Below, in pieces: positions 33,431 to 43,477 of a stretch of 64,000 nucleotides of DNA (positions are counted from its first letter, which is position 1; each line of letters begins with the position of its first letter). The stretch is taken from the NCBI GenBank assembly GCA_934501115.1, contig CAKSTO010000001.1, positions 114,584 to 178,583 of the forward strand, read 5' to 3'. The translations under genes and the position numbers were made by a program. The stretch is from an uncultured Faecalibacterium sp. (lineage in GTDB: Bacteria; Bacillota; Clostridia; Oscillospirales; Ruminococcaceae). A model generated the notes under the pieces. It was not told where the DNA came from. It did not search any database and saw only the letters and a program-made list of their open reading frames with translations.

Positions 33431-35758
33431 TCAGTAGGTGATCGACTCGCCGTCGTCATCCTCTTCCACCACAGCTGCAGCCACGGGCTTGGCCTCTTCC
33501 TTCTTGCGGCGGAAGATACCCTGCTGCATGTTCCACAGCTCGTAGTATTTGCCCTCTTTGGCCAGCAGCTCGTCATGGGTACCGCGCTCCACGATCTTGC
33601 CGTGATCCATCACGAGGATCAGGTCACAGTCACGGACAGTGGACAGGCGGTGCGCCACGATCAGCATGGAACGATCCGCGAGCTCGTTGTAGATCATGTT
33701 GAAGATCAGGTTTTCGGTCGCGAAGTCCAGATTGCTGGTGGACTCATCCAGAATGTAGAGGTTGGAATTTTTCAGGAAAGCACGAGCCAGCGCGATGCGC
33801 TGCTTCTCGCCGCCGGACAGGCCATTGCCGGCTTCTTCCAGATACGTGTTGTACTGCAGGGGCAGATGACGGATAAAGTCGTGGGCGTCTGCCTTTTTGG
33901 CAGCTTCCTTGACTTCGTCCAGCGTTGCGTCCATGCGGGAAACACGGATGTTGTCATAAATGGTTTTGCTGAACAGCTCAATGTTCTGCGGCACATAGGA
34001 GATGGCGCGGCGCACAGAGGCATTGGTGTACTCGTCCAGATTCACACCGTTGAAGTCGATCTCGCCGTCCTCCGGCTCGTAGTATTTGAGCAGGAGCTTG
34101 GTAATGGTAGACTTGCCGCTGCCGCTGCTGCCTACCAGAGCCACCTTTTTGCCGGCGGGGATGGTGAAGCTGATATGATCCAGCGCAGGAGCGCGGTTGC
34201 CGTAGCGGAAGGTGACATCCTTGAACTCGATATCGCCCTCGATCTTATCCAGATCGGTGTGCTCGTTGTCATCCTGCTGCTCAGAGGGATAATCCATGAT
34301 CTCGGTCAGACGCTTCATGGAAATGTTGGCTTCCTGAATCTGCATCTGCAGGCCGATCAGGTTGCTCAGCGGAGAAGTAAAGTAGGAAGACAGGGTGCTG
34401 AAGGCCATGAAGCCGCCCAGCGTCATCTCGCCGTTCAGCACCTGACTGATGCCCACATAGGTGGTCAGCATGCTGAAACCGGTAGAAATGAAGGAGGAGA
34501 TCAGACCCTGCGTGGTGCTGATCCTGCTGGAGCGCAGGCTGATCTTCAGGCTCTTGATGTACTCACGCTCGAGGTTTTGCAGCTCGGTATCCTCGTTGGC
34601 GTTGCACTTGACCGTCTCGATGCCGCGCAGGCTCTCGATCATCTGGCTGTTCAGTGCAGCAGACTGCACCATGCTCTCTTCATTGATCTTTTTGTAAGGC
34701 TGCTTGTAGATCAGCACCAGCAGGATGCTGACCAGTGCCATGAACAGGGAGATGGAGAACAGCATGGCATTCATGCGGAACAGGATAATGCCGGTGATGA
34801 CGGCCATCGAGATATCCATGATCAGGCTCAGCGCAATGCTGGTGAAGATGGATTTGATGGTGTTTGCATCCGAATAACGGGTGGTGATATCACCGGTCTT
34901 GCGGGTGGCAAAAAACTTCATGGGCAGATGGAAGATATGCCCGAAGTAACCCAGCATCAGCGGGATGTCGATCTTAATGGACAGATGGATCAGCACCCAC
35001 TGCCGCACAAAGCCGACCAATGTATTGGTGATGCTGACCATACTGAACACGAGGATCAGGGTGACCAGCAGATTGTTGAGCCCGTACGGCAGAACCTCAT
35101 CCATCAGGATCTTGTTGAACATGGACGAAGCGATGCCGAGAACGGTGGTGATCAGAGATGCAAAGATCGCATAGAAGAAGAGCTTCTTCTGGGGCAGCAG
35201 CAGGTCGATGTAGCGCTTGAACATGCCGCCTTTTTTGATCTTGCCGCCCTTGAACTCCGAGGTGGGGTTCATCAGCAGCAGAACGCCGGTAAAGTTCTTG
35301 TAGAACTCATCCAGACTGATCTTTTTCAACTCCGTGCCGGGGTCGCCGATGACAACGTAATCCTTGCACTTATGCTTCTTGCCGTTCTTTTCGTCTTCCT
35401 TGACGGATTCGGCTTCCTTCAGCATGTGCTTGCGGCGCTCACCGTCATCCTTGATGGTGGTCTTTTTGAAGACGACCACAAAGTGAGCCAGCCCCTGATC
35501 GGTGATCACCTGCGCAATGCAGGGCAGGGAAAAATCACTCAGGAAATTCTCGCGATCCACGCGGACAGCCGCTGTAGTAAATCCAAGCTCATTGGCTGCC
35601 TTCTGCAGGCCGACAAGATTCGTGCCTTTCAGGTCAGTACCCATCATATCGCGCAGGCGGGTGATGGTAACTTCCTTTTTGTAATGGAGGCACACCATTG
35701 CGAGGCAGGCAGCCGCACAGTCGGTAGTGTCATGCTGCCGGACGTAGGTATAACGCAT
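33431..35758 (-). CDS. Peptidase-containing ABC exporter (C39-ABC, PCAT) for the MAM-like protein
   Basis: A 775-residue exporter that cuts a double-glycine leader and exports the cargo. The C39 peptidase domain (residues 1-160) has catalytic Cys14 (QHDTTDCAAA), His92 (LAHFVVV) and Asp139 (IGDP). A charged, Lys-rich insert fills residues 99-132 between His and Asp. Five to six membrane helices lie at about 185-480. The nucleotide-binding domain has GSSGSGKST near residue 540 and LSGGEKQRIALARA near 645. An acidic tail ends the protein. AAGGAAG precedes the start. It is the first gene of the locus. Confidence 0.92.
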   Translation of the reverse strand: MRYTYVRQHDTTDCAAACLAMVCLHYKKEVTITRLRDMMGTDLKGTNLVGLQKAANELGFTTAAVRVDRENFLSDFSLPCIAQVITDQGLAHFVVVFKKTTIKDDGERRKHMLKEAESVKEDEKNGKKHKCKDYVVIGDPGTELKKISLDEFYKNFTGVLLLMNPTSEFKGGKIKKGGMFKRYIDLLLPQKKLFFYAIFASLITTVLGIASSMFNKILMDEVLPYGLNNLLVTLILVFSMVSITNTLVGFVRQWVLIHLSIKIDIPLMLGYFGHIFHLPMKFFATRKTGDITTRYSDANTIKSIFTSIALSLIMDISMAVITGIILFRMNAMLFSISLFMALVSILLVLIYKQPYKKINEESMVQSAALNSQMIESLRGIETVKCNANEDTELQNLEREYIKSLKISLRSSRISTTQGLISSFISTGFSMLTTYVGISQVLNGEMTLGGFMAFSTLSSYFTSPLSNLIGLQMQIQEANISMKRLTEIMDYPSEQQDDNEHTDLDKIEGDIEFKDVTFRYGNRAPALDHISFTIPAGKKVALVGSSGSGKSTITKLLLKYYEPEDGEIDFNGVNLDEYTNASVRRAISYVPQNIELFSKTIYDNIRVSRMDATLDEVKEAAKKADAHDFIRHLPLQYNTYLEEAGNGLSGGEKQRIALARAFLKNSNLYILDESTSNLDFATENLIFNMIYNELADRSMLIVAHRLSTVRDCDLILVMDHGKIVERGTHDELLAKEGKYYELWNMQQGIFRRKKEEAKPVAAAVVEEDDDGESITY

Positions 35759-36008
35759 AGATGCTTCCTTTGATCATATACAAATTTATTCAAACAACAA
35801 TGCCCATGCCCGGAGCGGGCTGATGCACTGCGGATTGGACAGTGTGAAAAGAGCCGCGTCCGTTTCAGCAGCGCATGAACCGATGCTTTGCTCTGTCCTG
35901 CGAAAAACCAGAGCAAAGCACCGGTCTGCTGCTATCAAAAGAAGGGAGCGCCTACCCTTTGATCTGTGTGCCGTGCTTTGGAAAAATAGATAGAATTTCC
36001 CAAAGCTC
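35759..36008 (-). other. Structured 5' leader of the MAM-like locus (about 250 bases, no gene)
   Basis: This gene-free stretch is the predicted leader of the PCAT transcript. It contains a perfect 12-bp inverted repeat TGCTTTGCTCTG / CAGAGCAAAGCA (35884-35895, 35909-35920) and a second stem around GCTTTGG / CCAAAGC (35975-36005). The four GCTTTG/CAAAGC segments alternate, so alternative hairpins are possible. Short reading frames here lack ribosome sites. Confidence 0.5.
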
Positions 36009-36014
36009 ATAGGC

Positions 36015-36043
36015 AGTATACCACAATGTGACAGCATCTTCAA
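36015..36043 (-). promoter_or_regulatory. Predicted promoter of the MAM-like locus
   Basis: On the minus strand TTGAAG (36043-36038), 17 bases, TATACT (36020-36015). It lies between the tRNA-Asn terminator and PCAT. Confidence 0.7.
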
Positions 36044-36118
36044 GTGGTCAAATTTTAAGAAAACATTAAGATGTGTAGTTTCCTGCGGAAAAACTGCCTT
36101 AGCAGGTGCTGTCTGCCC

Positions 36119-36155
36119 GCAAAAAAAGAGCAATGCTTCCAAAGAAACATTGCTC
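36119..36155 (-). terminator. Terminator after tRNA-Asn
   Basis: On the minus strand GAGCAATG / CATTGCTC stem followed by TTTTTTT. Confidence 0.9.
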
Positions 36156-36158
36156 TCA

Positions 36159-36235
36159 TGGCGCCTCTTGCCTGACTCGAACAGGCGACACCCTGATTAA
36201 CAGTCAGGTGCTCTAACCGACTGAGCTAAAGAGGC
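36159..36235 (-). tRNA. tRNA-Asn (anticodon GTT)
   Basis: A 77-base tRNA including an encoded CCA. The acceptor stem GCCTCTT / AAGAGGC, discriminator G73 (as tRNA-Asn has), the D-arm TAGCTCAGTCGGTTAGAGCA and the T-loop GTTCGAGTC are all present. The anticodon stem CCTGA/TCAGG frames CTGTTAA, giving anticodon GTT. Confidence 0.97.
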
Positions 36236-36261
36236 AGATCACAGATGTGACTGCGAGAAAT

Positions 36262-36290
36262 ATTATACCTCAGCCGGGACAGTATTGCAA
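36262..36290 (-). promoter_or_regulatory. Promoter of tRNA-Asn
   Basis: On the minus strand TTGCAA (36290-36285), 17 bases, TATAAT (36267-36262), about 27 bases before the tRNA. Confidence 0.85.
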
Positions 36291-36320
36291 GCCCTTTTTT
36301 CAGAAAATGTCATTTTTCAG

Positions 36321-36367
36321 CAAAAACAAAACCGCCCTGCGGCGTACGGGACGCCTGCAGGGCGGTG
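36321..36367 (-). terminator. Terminator after typA
   Basis: On the minus strand ACCGCCCTGC / GCAGGGCGGT stem followed by TTTTGTTTTTG. Confidence 0.85.
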
Positions 36368-36396
36368 GGATCCATAGAATGAAAGGGATAAAATGC

Positions 36397-38220
<1,824 letters not shown>

Positions 38221-38283
38221 AAAATTCAACCTCTCTATTATTCAAAACTCATAAAATACGAACGAACGTCATACAATCCTAAG

Positions 38284-38311
38284 TTTATAACAGAACAGGG
38301 CGGTTTGTCAA
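38284..38311 (-). promoter_or_regulatory. Promoter of typA
   Basis: On the minus strand TTGACA (38311-38306), 16 bases, TATAAA (38289-38284) with TG in front (extended -10). Confidence 0.75.
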
Positions 38312-38393
38312 GATTGTATAAAAAATTTTTCGCGCTTTCGGCAGAATGCCCGAGAAAAGCTCTGCGATTTGTGCGGCGTGTACCTTTAGAATA

Positions 38394-38402
38394 TGCTATA
38401 CT
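38394..38402 (+). promoter_or_regulatory. Extended -10 promoter of the beta-CASP RNase gene
   Basis: TGCTATACT, an extended -10 with no clear -35. Divergent from the typA promoter across about 80 bases. Confidence 0.5.
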
Positions 38403-38407
38403 AGAGG

Positions 38408-38597
38408 CACAGAGAAAAAAGCTCCTGTATGGCAGGCCGCCGGTGAGCTTTCCACGCAAATGCAACGAGACATTCCACTGCCCGCCCTACTGCCTGCGGC
38501 AGCAGGGACCCACCCGCCGGATCATTTGCTTTGGAAACTCCCCGCCGCCCTGCTGGGCAGGTTTGCATAAAATGCGATAAAACCGGAGGTGTTTTGC
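38408..38597 (+). other. Structured leader of the beta-CASP RNase gene
   Basis: About 190 gene-free bases. Long-range complementary segments ATGCAA (38460-38465)/TTGCAT (38563-38568) enclose CTGCCC (38478-38483)/GGGCAG (38555-38560), with small stems between. This could make one large closed structure just before the ribosome site. A 74-codon frame in this stretch has no convincing ribosome site and is not called. Confidence 0.45.
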
Positions 38598-40205
38598 ATG
38601 AAGATCACATTTCTGGGCGCGAACCATGAGGTCACGGGCAGCTGCACTCTGATCGAAGCCGCCGGGCGGCGTTTTTTGATCGACTGCGGTATGGAGCAGG
38701 GCAAAGACGTTTATGAAAATCAACCCATCCCTGTAGCACCCGGCGAGATCGACTGGGTGCTGGCAACCCATGCCCATATCGACCACACCGGGATGCTGCC
38801 GCTGCTGGTGCATAACGGCTTCAAAGGCAGGATCTACGCCACCAACCCGACCGTGGAGCTGTGCGGCATCATGCTGCGGGACTCGGCACATATCCAGGAA
38901 TTTGAGGCGGAGTGGAAAAACCGCAAGGGAAAACGTTCCGGCGCGGAGCCGGTGGAACCTATGTATACGGTGCAGGATGCAGAAGCCGCGATGAAGCTGT
39001 TTGCAGGGGTGGATTACGAGCGGCGCGTGGAGCTGGCACCGGGCATTGAGATCCGGTTTACGGATGTGGGACATCTGCTGGGCTCAGCCAGCATCGAGCT
39101 GTGGATCACCGAGGGCGAAACTGCCACGAAGCTGGTATTCTCAGGCGATATCGGAAATCTGAATCAGCCCATCATCAAGGATCCGGCCTACATCCGGGAT
39201 GCGGATTATGTATTTATGGAGTCTACCTATGGCGACCGCAGCCACGGCCCCAGACCGGATTACGTGAACGAGCTGGCGAAGATCCTGCAGCGCACCTTCG
39301 ACCGGGGCGGCAACGTGGTCATCCCCAGCTTTGCGGTGGGCCGCACGCAGGAGATGCTCTATTTTATCCGCGAGATCAAGGAAAAAGGGCTGGTCAAAGG
39401 CCATGGGTGCTTCCCGGTGTATATTGACAGCCCGCTTGCAATTGAGGCAACGCGGATCTTCAAGGATACAGATCCGAACTGTTTTGATGAGGATACCCGG
39501 GCTCTGCTGGCACAGGGCATCGACCCCATTGCGTTCCCGGGGCTGCGGGTCAGCGTGACCAGCGATGAGTCCCGCATGATCAACTCGGATCGGGTGCCCA
39601 AGGTCATCCTGTCCGCCAGCGGTATGTGCGAAGCGGGCCGCATCCGCCACCACCTGAAGCACAACCTGTGGAGGCCGGAGTGCACGATCCTGTTTGTGGG
39701 CTATCAGGCGGTGGGTACGCTGGGACGTACCCTGCTGGATGGGGCGACCACAGTCAAACTGTTCGGAGAGCCGATCGAAGTACAGGCAGAGCTGTGCCAG
39801 TTGACCGGGATGTCCGGCCATGCAGATCGGGAGGGTCTGCTTCGCTGGGTGAACTCCTTTGAACAGAAGCCGAAACGGGTGTTCGTCATTCACGGTGAGG
39901 ACGAAGTGGAGAACATTTTTGTTGACACGCTGACCGGCGAGGGCTTCACGGCCTGCGCACCCTACAATGGTGCCCAGTGGGTCATCGGGGCAGAGGGCGC
40001 GGTTTGCCTGCAGGAGGGGGCGAAGACCCGGGTCGAGCACAGACTGTCCGAAGGCCAGAGCCGTGCGGCGACAGTGTTCCAGCGGCTGGTCAGCGCAGGC
40101 AAGCGCCTGCTGCGGGTCATCGAGCACAATGAGGGCGGCGCAAACAAAGACCTTGCCAAGTTTGCCGACCAGATCAATGCCCTGTGCGATAAGTGGGATC
40201 GATAA
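38598..40205 (+). CDS. MBL-fold/beta-CASP RNA-processing hydrolase (RNase J/CPSF-like)
   Basis: A 535-residue metallo-beta-lactamase with beta-CASP and RMMBL domains, the family of archaeal and bacterial RNA exo- or endonucleases (YsH1/CPSF73-like). The metal site HAHIDHTGML lies near residue 57, with further ligands at GSASIEL-GD near 160-180. The beta-CASP part includes FAVGRTQEM near 243 and the end motifs SASGMCEAGRI and GYQAVGTLGRTLL near 340-385, then SGHADREGLL. The substrate is unknown but RNA is likely. GGAGGT precedes the ATG at 38598. Confidence 0.88.
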   Translation: MKITFLGANHEVTGSCTLIEAAGRRFLIDCGMEQGKDVYENQPIPVAPGEIDWVLATHAHIDHTGMLPLLVHNGFKGRIYATNPTVELCGIMLRDSAHIQEFEAEWKNRKGKRSGAEPVEPMYTVQDAEAAMKLFAGVDYERRVELAPGIEIRFTDVGHLLGSASIELWITEGETATKLVFSGDIGNLNQPIIKDPAYIRDADYVFMESTYGDRSHGPRPDYVNELAKILQRTFDRGGNVVIPSFAVGRTQEMLYFIREIKEKGLVKGHGCFPVYIDSPLAIEATRIFKDTDPNCFDEDTRALLAQGIDPIAFPGLRVSVTSDESRMINSDRVPKVILSASGMCEAGRIRHHLKHNLWRPECTILFVGYQAVGTLGRTLLDGATTVKLFGEPIEVQAELCQLTGMSGHADREGLLRWVNSFEQKPKRVFVIHGEDEVENIFVDTLTGEGFTACAPYNGAQWVIGAEGAVCLQEGAKTRVEHRLSEGQSRAATVFQRLVSAGKRLLRVIEHNEGGANKDLAKFADQINALCDKWDR

Positions 40206-40208
40206 ACA

Positions 40209-40243
40209 AAAAAGCACCGTGGCCTTGAAGACCACGGTGCTTT
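40209..40243. terminator. Bidirectional terminator between the RNase gene and tRNA-Gly
   Basis: AAAGCACCGTGG / CCACGGTGCTTT stem. A better T run (TTTTTTGTTT) lies on the minus strand, so it mainly serves the tRNA. Confidence 0.85.
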
Positions 40244-40248
40244 CTGCA

Positions 40249-40323
40249 TGGAGCGGGTAATGGGAATCGAACCCACCTCCTCAGCTTGGAAGGCTGATAT
40301 ACTAGCCGATGTACGATACCCGC
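40249..40323 (-). tRNA. tRNA-Gly (anticodon TCC)
   Basis: A 75-base tRNA with encoded CCA. The acceptor stem is GCGGGTA / TACCCGC with discriminator T. The T-loop is GGTTCGATTCC and the anticodon arm CAGCCTTCCAAGGCTG gives anticodon TCC. Confidence 0.97.
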
Positions 40324-40336
40324 ATTCACGAACGAT

Positions 40337-40365
40337 ATTATAACATGTTCCGGGGAAAATGTCCA
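40337..40365 (-). promoter_or_regulatory. Promoter of tRNA-Gly
   Basis: On the minus strand TGGACA (40365-40360), 17 bases, TATAAT (40342-40337). Confidence 0.8.
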
Positions 40366-40417
40366 GCCCAATTTTTGTATGTTCCTTAAAGCACCGGAAA
40401 AGAATGCCGGAACGGCC

Positions 40418-40445
40418 TTGCTTTTCCATACGGCTCTGCTACAAT
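40418..40445 (+). promoter_or_regulatory. Promoter of the AlkD-like gene
   Basis: TTGCTT (40418-40423), 16 bases, TACAAT (40440-40445). Confidence 0.7.
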
Positions 40446-40468
40446 AGAAAAGAACGGAGGGAGAGAGG

Positions 40469-41164
40469 ATGGAGCCGGAAGCAGAGATCATTCGTGCGCA
40501 GCTGTTTGCCCTGCGGGATGAAGCATACCGCACCTTTCACAGTGCGTTGATGCCCACCGTGCCGCCGGAAACGGTGATTGGCGTGCGCGTTCCGGCTCTG
40601 CGCAGGCTGGCAAAACAGCTCGCGGGCACAGCGCAGGCAGAGATGTTTTTACAGGCCCTGCCGCATGGATACTACGAAGAGAACAACCTCCACGCGTTCC
40701 TGATTGAGCTCATCCGGGACTACGACAGGGCGCTGACTGAAACGGAAGCGTTCCTGCCCTATATCAACAACTGGGCCACCTGTGACTGCTTTTGCCCTAA
40801 AGTGTTTGCAAAGCACAAGAAGGAACTGCTGGTGCCCATTCGCCACTGGCTGGATTCGGGCGAGGTGTACACCGTGCGCTATGGCATGGAGATGCTGATG
40901 CGCTATTATCTGGATGATGCATTCCGGCCGGAATATCTGGAATGGGTGGCCGATGTGCGCAGCACGGAATACTATATCAATATGATGCGGGCATGGTATT
41001 TTGCCACGGCACTGGCAAAACAGCCGGATGCCGCGCTGCCGTGGCTCACAGAAAAGCGGCTGGATCTGTGGACCCACAACAAAGCCATCCAGAAAGCGGT
41101 GGAAAGCCGCCGCATTCCGCCCGGAATGAAGCAGCTGCTGCGCGGTCTGCGCAGCCGTTCATAA
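40469..41164 (+). CDS. AlkD-like DNA alkylation repair protein
   Basis: A 231-residue all-helical HEAT-like repeat protein of the AlkD DNA glycosylase family, which removes N3- and N7-alkyl purines. Family-like features are the GVRVPALRRLAKQL start near residue 35, the NNWATCDCFC stretch near 100 (AlkD has W-D-W positions here) and WxxxALAKQP near 175. The C-terminus RRIPPGMKQLLRGLRSRS is short. GGAGGGAGAGG lies before the ATG. It is monocistronic. Confidence 0.85.
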   Translation: MEPEAEIIRAQLFALRDEAYRTFHSALMPTVPPETVIGVRVPALRRLAKQLAGTAQAEMFLQALPHGYYEENNLHAFLIELIRDYDRALTETEAFLPYINNWATCDCFCPKVFAKHKKELLVPIRHWLDSGEVYTVRYGMEMLMRYYLDDAFRPEYLEWVADVRSTEYYINMMRAWYFATALAKQPDAALPWLTEKRLDLWTHNKAIQKAVESRRIPPGMKQLLRGLRSRS

Positions 41165-41194
41165 AAGCTTCCGGATTTCCGCGCAGATTCCCTG

Positions 41195-41223
41195 TTTACT
41201 TTATGCGGGTTTTATTGTAGAAT
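41195..41223 (+). promoter_or_regulatory. Promoter of the pyrH-frr unit
   Basis: TTTACT (41195-41200), 17 bases, TAGAAT (41218-41223). Alternative -10 TATACT at 41223. Confidence 0.6.
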
Positions 41224-41286
41224 ATACTGTAGTAAAAATGCCGGGCTATGCCCCGACGGAAAATAAAACCAGGTGGTGTTTGGATT

Positions 41287-41997
41287 ATGGCATTGAAATA
41301 TCAGCGCATTCTGCTCAAAATCAGCGGTGAGGCTCTCGGCGGCGAAAAGGGCATGGGCTTTGACGAGCCCACCATGGACGCGATCTGCGGCGGCGTCAAA
41401 AAGGCTCACGAACTGGGGGTTCAGATCGGCATCGTGGTCGGCGGCGGCAACTTCTGGCGCGGACGTTCCAGCGGCAAAATGGAGCGCACTCTGGCCGATA
41501 AGATCGGTATGCTGGCAACGGTGATGAACGCACTGGCCGTCTCCGACAAGCTGGAGCAGCTGGGTGTGCCTACCGAGGTGTTTACTTCCATCACCATGCC
41601 GCAGGTGGCACAGCCCTTTACCCGCAAGGATGCTCTGCGCGCCATGGACGAGGGCAAGATCGCTGTCTTTGGCGGCGGCACCGGAAACCCCTTCTTCTCC
41701 ACCGACACGGCCACTGCACTGCGTGCGGTCGAGGTGAGCGCCGATGTGATGTTCAAGGCTACGATGGTGGATGGCGTTTATGATAAGGATCCCCACAAGT
41801 ATCCGGACGCAAAAAAATACGATACCCTCACCTTTACCAAGGTGCTGGAGGATCAGCTGGCAGTTATGGACGGCACTGCAGCGACCCTGTGCCGCGACAA
41901 TAAGCTGCCCATCCTCGTGTTTGATCTGGCTGACCCGGACAACATTGCCCGTGCCGTGCAGGGCGAAAATGTGGGCACACTGGTGTACGAAGGCTGA
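41287..41997 (+). CDS. pyrH: UMP kinase
   Basis: A 236-residue bacterial UMP kinase (aspartokinase-fold), making UDP from UMP with ATP. It begins MALKYQRILLKISGEAL and has VVGGGNFWRG near residue 60 and the TMVDGVYDKDP motif near 160, close to Bacillus PyrH. The length is normal (about 240). I chose the ATG at 41287 (AGGTGG upstream) because it gives the family start. It heads the pyrH-frr-uppS-cdsA-dxr-rseP-ispG-polC block seen in many Firmicutes. Confidence 0.96.
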   Translation: MALKYQRILLKISGEALGGEKGMGFDEPTMDAICGGVKKAHELGVQIGIVVGGGNFWRGRSSGKMERTLADKIGMLATVMNALAVSDKLEQLGVPTEVFTSITMPQVAQPFTRKDALRAMDEGKIAVFGGGTGNPFFSTDTATALRAVEVSADVMFKATMVDGVYDKDPHKYPDAKKYDTLTFTKVLEDQLAVMDGTAATLCRDNKLPILVFDLADPDNIARAVQGENVGTLVYEG

Positions 41998-42094
41998 TAC
42001 GGCATCCCGTACCTCAGAACTGCATACAATAAAGGCGGCGGGCAATGGCTGCGCAGCCTTGAAAACATATTAAAAGGAACAGGAGACTACCACA

Positions 42095-42649
42095 ATGAGC
42101 AGCAACACCAAGGTTTACGAAGACAAGATGAAGAATTCTGTCGAGCATCTGGGCCGCGAGCTGGCCGCCGTGCGCGCAGGCCGCGCAAACCCCGCTGTGC
42201 TGGATAAGGTCAGCGTGGACTATTACGGTGCCCCCACCCCCATTCAGCAGGTGGCTTCCGTAGCGGTCAGCGAGGCTCGCACCCTGACCATCACCCCGTG
42301 GGACCGCACCCTGCTGCGTGCCATCAGCAAGGCGATCATGGCCAGCGATGTGGGCATCAACCCCATCGATGATGGCTCCACCATCCGCCTGAACTTCCCG
42401 GCTCCCACCGAGGAGCGCCGCAAGCAGCTGGCAAAGGAGGTCTCCAAGCTGGGCGAGGACGCAAAGGTCGCTGTGCGCAACGTCCGCCGCGAAGCGATGG
42501 ACAAGGCCAAGGCCATGAAGAAGACCGGCGAGCTGACCGAGGACAGCCAGAAGACCATGGAAGAGGATGTCCAGAAGCTGACCGACAAGTATATCAAGAA
42601 CATTGATGCCGCTGTGGAAGAAAAACAGAAGGAGATCATGTCCGTCTGA
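42095..42649 (+). CDS. frr: Ribosome recycling factor
   Basis: A 184-residue RRF that splits post-termination ribosomes with EF-G. The long helices are seen in KMKNSVEHLGRELAAVRAGRANPAVLD and the beta domain around YGAPTPIQQVASV, with the end DKYIKNIDAAVEEKQKEIMSV (cited in parts). Length normal (185). It follows pyrH by about 100 bases, and a terminator-like hairpin follows it. Confidence 0.97.
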   Translation: MSSNTKVYEDKMKNSVEHLGRELAAVRAGRANPAVLDKVSVDYYGAPTPIQQVASVAVSEARTLTITPWDRTLLRAISKAIMASDVGINPIDDGSTIRLNFPAPTEERRKQLAKEVSKLGEDAKVAVRNVRREAMDKAKAMKKTGELTEDSQKTMEEDVQKLTDKYIKNIDAAVEEKQKEIMSV

Positions 42650-42681
42650 TCGGCTGCATAAAGTCAAAAAAAGAACGCAAG

Positions 42682-42732
42682 GTGCCGTGCGCTGGTGAGG
42701 AGTTATACTTCTGTGGTGCGCGGCACTTTTGT
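42682..42732 (+). terminator. Terminator-like hairpin between frr and uppS
   Basis: GTGCC...GCGC / GCGC...GGCAC with a long loop, then TTTTGTT. It may reduce flow into uppS; the operon probably continues. Confidence 0.55.
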
Positions 42733-42763
42733 TGAAGGCGGCATCTGCTGCAGGGAGGAAAGA

Positions 42764-43477
42764 ATGGCGCATCCGAAAGAATTTGCCGAGGGGCTTTCCA
42801 TCGGCATCATCATGGATGGTAATGGCCGCTGGGCGAAGAGCCGGGGTCTGCCCCGCACGGCAGGACACAAAAAAGGGGCGGAAGTGTTCAGCGATATTGC
42901 AGATTACTGCGATGAGCTGGGAGTTTCATCGGTGTACTTCTATGCGTTTTCTACCGAGAACTGGAAGCGCCCGCTGGAAGAGGTCAACGCCATCATGCGG
43001 CTGTTTGGCGAATATCTGCTGAAAGGCTTTGACTACAAGAGCCGCAATATCCGCATCCGATTCATGGGTGACCGCACCGTGCTGGATCCGAAATTGCAGG
43101 AACTGATGAACCGGCTGGAGTCGGAGTCTTCAGTCAAGACCGGCATGACCCTGAACATTGCCATCAACTATGGCGGACGCCCGGAGATCGTGCGCGCCGC
43201 GCAGGCGCTGGCTGCAAAGGCGGCGGCCGGTGAGATCCGGCCGGAAGAGATCACCGAGCAGATGCTCAGCGACGCCATGTACACCGTCGGCCAGAAGGAT
43301 CCGGATTTTATCCTGCGTCCCAGCGGAGAAAAGCGCCTGTCCAACTTTATGCTGTGGCAGGCAGCCTACTCCGAACTGGTGGAAATGGACGTTCTTTGGC
43401 CGGATTTCACCCGCGGCGATCTGGATGCGGCCATTGAAGAATTCAACCATCGTTCCCGTCGATTTGGCGGGCTGTAA
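42764..43477 (+). CDS. uppS: Isoprenyl transferase (undecaprenyl diphosphate synthase)
   Basis: A 237-residue cis-prenyltransferase making undecaprenyl diphosphate, the carrier for peptidoglycan and wall polymers. IIMDGNGRWAKSRGLPRTAGH (shown here only in part: DGNGRWA near residue 20) and the later FILRPSGEKRLSNFMLWQAAYSEL motif (near 197, cut) are the family signatures, with catalytic Asp near 20. GGGAGGAA is before the ATG at 42764. It uses FPP from the MEP genes dxr, ispG and ispDF here. Confidence 0.95.
   Translation: MAHPKEFAEGLSIGIIMDGNGRWAKSRGLPRTAGHKKGAEVFSDIADYCDELGVSSVYFYAFSTENWKRPLEEVNAIMRLFGEYLLKGFDYKSRNIRIRFMGDRTVLDPKLQELMNRLESESSVKTGMTLNIAINYGGRPEIVRAAQALAAKAAAGEIRPEEITEQMLSDAMYTVGQKDPDFILRPSGEKRLSNFMLWQAAYSELVEMDVLWPDFTRGDLDAAIEEFNHRSRRFGGL

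Noticed and set aside
32795..35773. A 992-codon plus-strand frame across the exporter and cargo genes
   Set aside because: Antisense to PCAT and the MAM-like gene, which have all expected motifs and ribosome sites on the minus strand.
35786..36142. A 118-codon minus-strand frame between tRNA-Asn and PCAT
   Set aside because: It crosses the predicted promoter and a terminator and has no ribosome site; the DNA reads better as a leader.
38346..38570. A 74-codon frame in the leader of the beta-CASP RNase gene
   Set aside because: No ribosome site and odd composition; it is explained by the structured leader.
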